Positions 38,966-64,000 of a DNA stretch of 64,000 bases are shown here, piece after piece (the first letter of the stretch is position 1; each line of letters starts with the position of its first letter). Both the position numbers and the translations under genes were made by a program. The notes beneath the pieces are model-generated. The model was not told where the DNA came from, searched no databases, and saw only the letters and a program-made list of their open reading frames with translations. Source of the DNA: Patagioenas fasciata (lineage: Eukaryota > Chordata > Aves > Columbiformes > Columbidae); the NCBI RefSeq assembly GCF_037038585.1, contig NC_092520.1:1455001-1519000 (forward strand), read 5' to 3'.

Positions 38966-40470
38966 CTCAGCCCTGTCCCCATTCCCCCCCTGCAGCGCCT
39001 GCCACTTCCAGCCCCATTTCTCCCCGAACCCCCTGGTTTTGGGACCCCAGGGACCCCGGCGCTGCCCATCCCGAGCCCCATGTCCCTCCCGAACACATGT
39101 TCTCCAGCATCACACGGCTGCAGGAGGTGACAGCAGATTTGGGGATGTCACTTGCCATCCTATGAGGCACCCCGGTGTTTTTGGGGAGCCCCTCCCCAAA
39201 CCCTGGCTCCACCCGCGCTCCTGGGCAAGGACACGGAGGTGCTGGCGGCGCATGGAGCCATCAACCTCCCAATGGAGTCACCATCCCTATGGTGGCGGCT
39301 CAACCTCCTCCTGGTCCTCCCGGAGGAGCAAACCCCAATTTGGGAGGGTCCCAAAAAACCCAGTGATGCTCCAAAACCTTTTTGGGGACACAAACCCGCT
39401 CCGGGTGTCCTGCTGTCCTGTCACCGCACACCGCGAGTGGCTCGGAAAGGCCAAACCTGCTGCCGGACACCCCTGTCCCCATCCAACAACCCCCTGGTCC
39501 CCACGTCCCTTCCGGCTCTGTCACCAGCATTGAAATGGGGGTTCAGGGGACACCTCCAAACCACCAGCATGAGGTTTTTCTCCATCATGTTCACATCCTT
39601 GGCCAAACGCAGCTCTGGGGGGACTCAATGTCCCCATCCCTAACAAAGCCCCAGAACAGGTAAAGGGACAGAAAGAGGGTTCGGGGCAGCCCCCCCGTAA
39701 CTCTTGTGTCCCATGGAACGTGAGTTTCAGCCCCCGCAGGGACGCTCGGGGACTTTGCCGTGTCACACGGGAAGCCACCTCTGATCCGTCCCCATCCTCG
39801 AGGGACCGTGACTTACAGTTGATTAGTTCGGGAGGGTTATTATTTCCTCCTGTATTTAATTTCCTGCTCTTCGCAATCCGCCCCCGTGAGACGTCACCGA
39901 CCAGAGGAGCCACAGCCGCGCTGGGAAAGCGTCACCGTCTTGGTGTGGAGACCGAGCGCCCCGAACACACCACGGGACACGCTGTCCCCAGGGAAATGTC
40001 ACCAGCCAGGGAGGGGACACACGTGCCCAGGACCCCACACCCCCGGCAAGCTGGATGTTTGGGGAAAGTTGGGAGAAAATGGGATTTTCCCCCAAAACCC
40101 CTCATCTGCCCTTTGGTGTGAGAGCCCTCAAGGCACACCCCAAAACCGTGCAGAGGGGGCACCCTCACCCCTGGGTGCCCCTGTCCCAGCGCTCACACGT
40201 CCCCAGAGGTTCCATCTCTTTTGGTCAGGGACTTTTTCTCCAGCTCTGACAGCGGGAACACCTTGGGCAGGTGGGTTAAATCCCAAATACTCCATATTTC
40301 CTGGGAATGGGACAGAAGAAAAGCAGCAGGAGGAGGATGAGGGAGGGATGTCACCCGGCTGGGATGGGGGGACATCCTGGTGCTGGTCACGGCTCCCGGT
40401 GACGAGCAGGAGCCCCTGAGCTGTGTTCTGTCCACTCGTGCTCCCCACACCAGACACAGAATGCTGTCTG
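38966..40470. other. PHOX2A-CLPB intergenic DNA
   Basis: No exon is supported. It contains an A/T-rich patch at 39810-39880 ('gttgattagttcgggagggt'). Confidence 0.4.
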
Positions 40471-40477
40471 CGCCGCG

Positions 40478-40483
40478 TTTATT
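40478..40483 (-). terminator. CLPB: Possible distal CLPB poly(A) signal
   Basis: AATAAA on the minus strand, about 510 bases past the CLPB stop. Confidence 0.4.
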
Positions 40484-40794
40484 GCAATAAATTAAGAGAA
40501 GTGGGCAAAATACGGAGTGTCTGGTGGCTTTTCAAATGAAGCTGTCGCACCCTCGGTCCCTGTCCCCTCCAGTCACAGTCCCACCTGGCAAACCTGGTCA
40601 CCCTTTTGGGGAATGACAACTCCTCCCCGGTCGGTTTGAAATCTGCTTTTCCCCCGCGTTAAAAAAGCTCCGTCACCTTTTCTTGCGTCGAGTGCAACCC
40701 CAGAACCCTCCACCAAATGTGTCCCTGAACGCCAGCGCTGCACCTTGTGACCCACAGCTCTGAGCTCAACGTGGGGACATGGGGCAGCTCCTGC

Positions 40795-40840
40795 CTGTCC
40801 CTGTCCCTGTCCCTGTCCCTGCCCCTGTCCCTGTCCCTGC

Positions 40841-40882
<42 letters not shown>

Positions 40883-40910
40883 CCCTGTCCCTGTCCCTGT
40901 CCCTGTCCCA
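40795..40910. repeat. (CCTGTC)n hexamer repeat
   Basis: About 19 hexamer units with occasional CCTGCC. It lies just after the CLPB proximal poly(A) signal. Confidence 0.95.
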
Positions 40911-40956
40911 CTACCTCTCCAACGGGGCCACATTGCAAAACCGAGGTCTCGGTGTC

Positions 40957-40962
40957 TTTATT
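40957..40962 (-). terminator. CLPB: Proximal CLPB poly(A) signal
   Basis: AATAAA on the minus strand ('gacaataaagacac'), only 27 bases past the stop codon. It would give a very short 3' UTR. Confidence 0.55.
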
Positions 40963-40989
40963 GTCAGGGCAGAGCGTGCTTGTCGCTGT

Positions 40990-59115
<18,126 letters not shown>

Positions 59116-59210
59116 TCAATGCCAGCAAAGCAAGTGTAATTATCACTAAGTACACACTCTGTTTTACTGCTCTCTGCCCACTCCAAGTCCTCGCTGCCAT
59201 TAGTGCTCTC

Positions 59211-59221
59211 TAATTCGATTA
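59211..59221. promoter_or_regulatory. Palindromic homeodomain dimer site in CLPB intron
   Basis: TAATTCGATTA inside CTAATTCGATTAG, the exact reverse complement of the 13-mer at 37360-37372. It sits in an A/T-motif cluster (cattag, cctaatcaggttagc) 160 bp upstream of a CLPB exon. Confidence 0.45.
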
Positions 59222-59349
59222 GGCAGCCAAGGCCCCAGAGACACCTAATCAGGTTAGCATGGATTTGGAAAGCTGCCCAGAGCAGATTTCGGATAAAGTT
59301 TTTTTCCAGGATGTGCACTCGGCGTTGCCAGGGAGACGGTGGGGAGGGG

Positions 59350-59386
59350 GGGACGGACGGACGGACGGACGGACGGATGGACGGAG
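59350..59386. repeat. (GGAC)n microsatellite
   Basis: About eight tetramer units. Confidence 0.95.
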
Positions 59387-59944
59387 CAAAGATGGGGCTG
59401 GCGAGGGGAGGGTGAAGCGAGTTGTGTCGCCAGCTCGCAAATGCAACTTTTCTGCGAATAAAGAGCAGGTTTAGAGGGGTTTCTGCGTTATTTCCCAGGG
59501 ATGAGGGAGGTGATTGAAGGTCTGAATTGGCACAAGGCAGGAAGGGCTGGGAAAGGAGAGCTGGTATCTCTGCACCTCTCTGGATGGCGACACCCAAGGG
59601 CATCCTGGTTAGATACCGATGGAAAATTCTGCAAAACATAAAGAGGGTTTGGAAACAGAAACACCTGATTACCCCCTACATTCCCAGTCCTACCAGGACA
59701 GAGCTGGGGATGCCTCTGACCCCCCCAAGCATCCCCAGCCACCCCAGGTGAGATTCAGCCCATCTGCAGAGCCTCCAAACCAGTGACATCGCTGCACTGG
59801 GCTTAGCTGGGAGATAAGAAACGGCTTTGGAAGACAAGAGGAGCAAATGTAGCGACCGGCAGGGTGGATCGGGGCTGTGGAGCACAAAAGTGGCGGCCCT
59901 GGTTCAGCACAACGGTTTGTAACTGCTCCTTTTCGTTAGGGAAA

Positions 59945-60420
59945 TAATTCATAGAATCACAGAATTGTTTTGGTTGGAAAAGCCTCTCAAGCTCATTGAG
60001 TTCATTCTTCCCAAATCCGCAGGGGCTTCAGATCTCACTTGGATCTTCTAAAGGAGGAACCAGCCTCTCATTTCACGATGTTTGTAAGGATGTGTGTCAA
60101 TGGGACACGGGGACATTCTTTATTGAAGAATGTAATGAAATGGCCTCTGCTCCCCAGGAACAAGCGCCAGGAGCAGAGGAAACGGCCTCAAGTTGCACCA
60201 GGGGAGGTTGAGGTTGGATGTGGGAACAATTTCTTCCCCAAAGGGCTGTGGGGCATTGGAACAGGCTGCCCAGGGCAGTGCTGGAGTCACCATCCCTGGA
60301 GGGCTGGACAGACGGACAGGAGGTTCTCAGGACATGGGGCAGTGCCGGGGGTGGGTTATGGTTGGATTCGATGATCTTGAGGGGCTTCTCCAACCAAAAT
60401 GATTCTGTGATTTTATGAAA
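59945..60420 (+). mobile_element. CR1 LINE pieces
   Basis: An antisense tail piece (59948-60005) precedes a sense 3' fragment (60138-60415, ending 'ctccaaccaaaatgattctg'). Confidence 0.88.
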
Positions 60421-60654
60421 TGCAACCAAAGCCGGTGCAGGGTCCTGTCCCTGGGGAGGAACGACCCCCGGCACCAGCACAGGTTGGGGTTGAGCTGCTG
60501 GGAAGCAGCTTGTGGAGAAGGACCTGGGAGTCGTGGGGACAACAGGGTGACCAAGAGCCACCCATGTGCCCTGTGGCCAACGGTACCTGGGGTGTGTGAG
60601 GAAGAGTGTGAGCAGCAGATCAGGGAGGTTGTTCCTCCCCCTCTGCTGCCCCGG

Positions 60655-60955
60655 TGAGGTCACATCTGCAGAACTGGGTCCAGTTTAAGGACGAGGAATC
60701 ACTGGAGAGAGTCCAGGGAGGGACACAAAGATGCTGAGGGGTCTGGAGCATCTTTGTGATGAGGAGACACTGAGAGAGCTGGGGCTGCTGAGCTGGAGAA
60801 GAGAAGCTGAGAGGGATGTGATCAATGGATCAATAGCTCAGGGTGGGTGTCAAGAGGATCAGAGAGGATGGTTTGTGTTGAAGGACCTTGCCAGCTCCCC
60901 AGTGCCACCCCTGCCATGAGCAGGGACATCTTCACCAGCTCAGGTTGCTCAGAGA
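60655..60955. mobile_element. Chimeric CR1: sense part fused to antisense part
   Basis: Sense CR1 to about 60860 ('gctcagggtgggtgtcaaga'), then antisense CR1 from about 60876 ('gaaggaccttgccagctccc'). Confidence 0.85.
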
Positions 60956-61560
60956 TCCGCAATACGCTGAATTTCCAGCTCCCGCTTCACCGGGAGAGGG
61001 ACGGACTCCCAGCTCCATCTCCCTGATTTATCTGCATTATTTAAACACGGCCTCTATTACAGCTCTTAAAAAGAGTTATTCCTGCCGTACGGATCGGTGC
61101 GCGTTGTAAAGCGGTTTTGCGATATTTTATAAGAAGCGACATAAACGCGAACTGCGCGGCGTTATAAATGAGGGGGAGGCTCCGAGGAGCAAGGAGCTTT
61201 TCCATCAGCGCACGGCAGCTGCCAGATGTCGGCCAGACCGAGGACGCGACACGTTCTGCTTGATAAAAGCGGGGCATAAAATGGGCAAGGCGCCCAAGAA
61301 TTATCATCTGTGTTATTTTTCAGGTAGCAGAGGAAAAGGGCGGCATTGGAGATCTGAGTGGTGCTGCAGCTCTTTAAAATAAAGCTCTTGAAATGACGCT
61401 GCATGGCAAAGCTCAGAGCAAAAGCAGGAATAAAACCACGCTTCTCTTTGTGATTGTCATCCCCAAAACGCGGCCTGGGACTGAATCGCTGTCCTTGTCC
61501 CCAGCCCCGGGGTCACCGCTGTTCGTGTGTCCCCAGAAGTGGCACCGGGGGAAGCGGTGG
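60956..61560. other. Unique stretch, candidate conserved element
   Basis: Low-repeat DNA with A/T motifs and CpGs (61020-61400). No CLPB ankyrin exon found on the minus strand. Confidence 0.35.
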
Positions 61561-61686
61561 GTTTGGCTTTTCCTTTAAAACTGGGGGATTATGAAGTGGA
61601 TCTCAAAGAGAAGGTCAGTCCTCAAAATGCTCTGCTTGACGGGGCATGGGACATTCAAAGGGTCCTAAGAAAGGCATCCTGGATAT

Positions 61687-62127
61687 GTGTGGCACACAAA
61701 GAGCTCTTCCTGCAGGAACAGGGAGAGTAAAATACGGGAAATATTCAGCAAATACTTTAATTTTGCAGGTAGGATGAAGCTGAATATCGTTGGCCACAGA
61801 CTGGTGGTGAAAAGCCGCCTCTGCCTGCAGGAGACGCGGTGGGAGGATGTCAAACAGCAGCAGCTCAAGCGCAACATTCCCGAGGAATCTCACGTGGATT
61901 TGCCACGATGCTTCTGGAGCTGCTGCTGTTTCCGGGCAGACCTGGCCACGCTGAGCTCCTCCGGGCCCGTCTCTGGATTTGGGGTGAGGTGGAAGGCGAG
62001 AGATCTGCTCAGGATTAGGAAAACGAGCGCAAAGCCTCGAGCGAGCCTGAAAACTGCACGGAAAAGAAATCAATGTACTGAGGTTAACGCCAAGAGGTTT
62101 GAGGATCGACTTGGGTTGCTTGTCTAG
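61687..62127 (+). other. Unidentified 146-codon open frame
   Basis: The frame runs through RMKLNIVGHRLVVKSRLCLQ and PEESHVDLPRCFWSCC and has a good GTGAGG donor at about 61983. I recognise no family. It lies antisense in a CLPB intron and may be chance. Confidence 0.2.
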
Positions 62128-62324
62128 CAGAGAAAATGAACACGCTGCAGGGGCTGGGGGTGGATGAATCCAGACTAGAAATAAGGCAGGACGGTTTTTA
62201 ATTGTGAGGGTGATGAACTATCGGAGTGAGCTGCAAAGAGGAGCGGGACTGAACCCCTAATCCCTGCGGAGTCCATGATGGGGGTTCCTCTGGAGAAGGG
62301 GTGGGAGTTCCCCTGAAGGTACAA

Positions 62325-62505
62325 TCATGGAATCGCTTTGGTTGAAAAAGAACATTTAGGTCATTAAATCCAACCGTTCCCCAGCCCTGTCCCTGCCCCA
62401 TGTCCTGAGAACCTCATGTCCGTCTGTCCAGCCCTCCAGGGATGGTGACTCCAGCACTGCCCTGGGCAGCCTGTTCCAATGCCCCACAGGCCTTTCCAGG
62501 AAGTT
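62325..62505 (-). mobile_element. CR1 LINE fragment (antisense)
   Basis: 'catggaatcgctttggttga' to 'gttccaatgccccacaggcc'. Confidence 0.9.
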
Positions 62506-62699
62506 TTCATCACTGTGCTACGCAGGGGTTCAGTCCAAACAGCCAAAAGAGTCCAATTTAAACCGAATGTTCAGGGCATATCTACCCAGCGAGGGATTGG
62601 GGAATTAATGGGAACTGCAGCCCCAGCACCATGAGAGATGCTGGTTTGTGTCTGGACACAATTGAGATGTGTCAGCCAGTGCACTGGCCATGATAATAA

Positions 62700-63345
62700 G
62701 TCCTGACTCCTCTCAAGGCTTAATAAGGTCAGGCTTAGAGCCGGGCTGCAGCACTGGGTCCAGTTCCAGGCTCCCCAGTTTAGGAAGGACAAGTAATTGC
62801 TGGAGAGAGTCCAGGGAGGGACACAAAGATGCTGAGGGGTCTGGAGCATCTTTGTGCTGAGGAGACATCGAGCGATGTGGGGCTGTTGAGCTGGAGAAGA
62901 GAAGCTGAGATGGATGTGATCAATGGATCAATATCTCAGGGTGGGTGTCAAGAGGACACAGGGTTGAAGGGACCTTCCCAGCTCCCCCAGTGCCACCCCT
63001 GCCATGAGCAGGGACATCTTCACCAGCTCAGGTTGCTCAGAGCCCCGTCCAGCCTGGCCTGGGATGTCTCCAGGGATGGTTCAGCCACCACCTCTCTGGC
63101 CAACCTGGGCCAGGCTCTCACCACCCTCAGGGCAACAATTTCTTCCTCATGTCCGGCCCGAATCTCCCTCCTTTAGTTTAACCCATCACCCCTTGTCCTG
63201 TCACAACAGGCCCTGCTCTAAAGTCTGTCCCCATCTTTCTTCTCAGCCCCTTTTAAGTCAGGAAAGGCCGCACTAAGGTCTCCCTGGAGCTTCTCTTCTC
63301 CAGCTGAACACCCCAACTCTCTCAGCCTGTCCCCCAGCAGATCCA
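62700..63345. mobile_element. Chimeric CR1: sense part fused to longer antisense part
   Basis: Sense part to about 62962 ('gtgggtgtcaagaggacaca'), then antisense from about 62963 to 63345 ('ctctctcagcctgtccccca'). The junction resembles 60860-60876. Confidence 0.87.
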
Positions 63346-63714
63346 CATCCCACCGCGTGTCCTTTCTGGGGCTGCACATGCTCCTTCCCTGTCCTTTATC
63401 ACAGCAGATGCAGATGTGAGGTCAAATACCCAGGATGGACATATATATAGATCTATATATACGTTTTTTTTAATTTATGGGGAATAATGTGACCGCCGAC
63501 AATTTCTGCAGCTCTCTCGGCTAAGATAATAAAGGTAATAAGCTTTGGCTTCAGGGCACGGAATGACCACTGGCAAGGGTCAGCACGTTCAGTGTCTGAA
63601 GGCTGTGAGGTTAAGTACGGTCTTTTTTCACTTTCCTCCGCAGCAGGGTACCGGATTTTATGGGGAAATGCTTGTCTCACTTAGAGAAAACCCAGGGATA
63701 TAAACCATCGAGTT
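63346..63714 (-). other. CLPB intron, no feature recognised
   Basis: Contains a short A/T-rich 'atatatatagatctatatat' at 63439-63460. Confidence 0.45.
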
Positions 63715-63995
63715 AGTGCTTGTGATTCCAAGTGAGATCCCAGCTGGAAGGTGATGCCAGGGAGGGTCAGTGGGACATGAGGCAAAGGTTCTTCCCCAGA
63801 GGTGCTGGACACTGAACAGGCTCCCAGGGAGGTGTCACGGCCCAACCTGACAGTGTTCAAGAAGAGACTGGACAGCGTCCTCAGACACACGGGGTGACCT
63901 GTGGGGTTGTCACTGCAGGGACAGGAGCTGGACTCCGTGATCCTGTGGGTCCCTCCAGCTCAGGCCATTCTGTGGTTCTATGATGATTCTACGAC
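63715..63995 (+). mobile_element. CR1 LINE 3' end
   Basis: 'gtgatgccagggagggtcag' to 'aggccattctgtggttctat', ending at the window edge. Confidence 0.85.
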
Positions 63996-64000
63996 CATCA

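Noticed and set aside
38031-39533. A 500-codon + strand open frame rich in Cys/His/Thr
   Set aside because: It translates the CA/TG minisatellite. All phases are open and the Cys-His pattern is due to the repeat, not zinc fingers.
61540-61730. Possible CLPB ankyrin exon or + strand exon (DYEVDLKEK before gtcagt)
   Set aside because: It does not match the CLPB ankyrin region on the minus strand. The + strand version has no recognisable family or partner exon.

Overview
The window is vertebrate nuclear DNA, almost certainly from a bird. It has spliced genes with GT-AG introns, dense CR1 LINE fragments in both orientations, a well-known avian LTR family, and the gene order INPPL1(trace)-PHOX2A-CLPB, which matches human 11q13.4. 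There is no bacterial-style operon and I see no tRNA, rRNA or CRISPR array. All gene structures below were built by hand from splice signals, reading phase and family knowledge. No alignment or database search was run.

Region 1 (1-20.9 kb) is a young KRAB zinc-finger cluster set in retroviral debris. ZNF-A (+ strand, CDS join 1357-1483, 2163-2270, 2622-4141) and ZNF-B (- strand, CDS join 11762-11636, 11012-10905, 10553-8080) are paralogues in inverted (palindromic) arrangement. Each has a canonical 127-bp KRAB-A exon, a 108-bp KRAB-B exon and one large C2H2 exon. ZNF-A has 14 intact fingers and is then truncated by a 1-bp frameshift. ZNF-B has 24 intact fingers, including two recently expanded blocks. 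A third copy (+, 19.44-20.33 kb) keeps the CpG promoter and exon 1, but is deleted from intron 1 into a decayed finger exon, so it is a pseudogene. All three copies carry the same LTR just behind the stop codon, so the LTR inserted before the duplications. The spacer (4.9-7.9 kb) contains a shard of a further ZNF exon and a decayed ERV env on the - strand.

Region 2 (13.4-24.8 kb) is mainly decayed ERV/LTR and CR1 sequence: a CR1 reverse-transcriptase fragment, a polypurine tract with a 3' LTR, a tRNA-Leu-type primer binding site of ERVL kind, and two direct copies of one ERV segment.

Region 3 (24.8-40 kb) centres on PHOX2A (- strand, three exons, 277 aa), a paired-like homeodomain regulator of noradrenergic and visceral neurons. 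A short + strand exon-like piece at 24.8 kb resembles INPPL1, the convergent neighbour in mammals. Oppositely oriented poly(A) signals lie 7 bp apart at 26.15 kb. PHOX2A introns and flanks are full of GC-rich minisatellites. Palindromic TAAT(N3)ATTA homeodomain sites lie 2.3 and 3.7 kb upstream, and a SOX-POU-like composite lies by the promoter.

Region 4 (40-64 kb) holds the last nine coding exons of CLPB (- strand), the mitochondrial intermembrane-space AAA+ disaggregase, including Walker A, Walker B and sensor-1 motifs. The ankyrin-repeat exons and promoter lie beyond 64 kb. Its introns hold many CR1 copies, a 44-bp tandem repeat, a 290-bp purine-only tract and a few unique stretches that could be conserved regulatory DNA.
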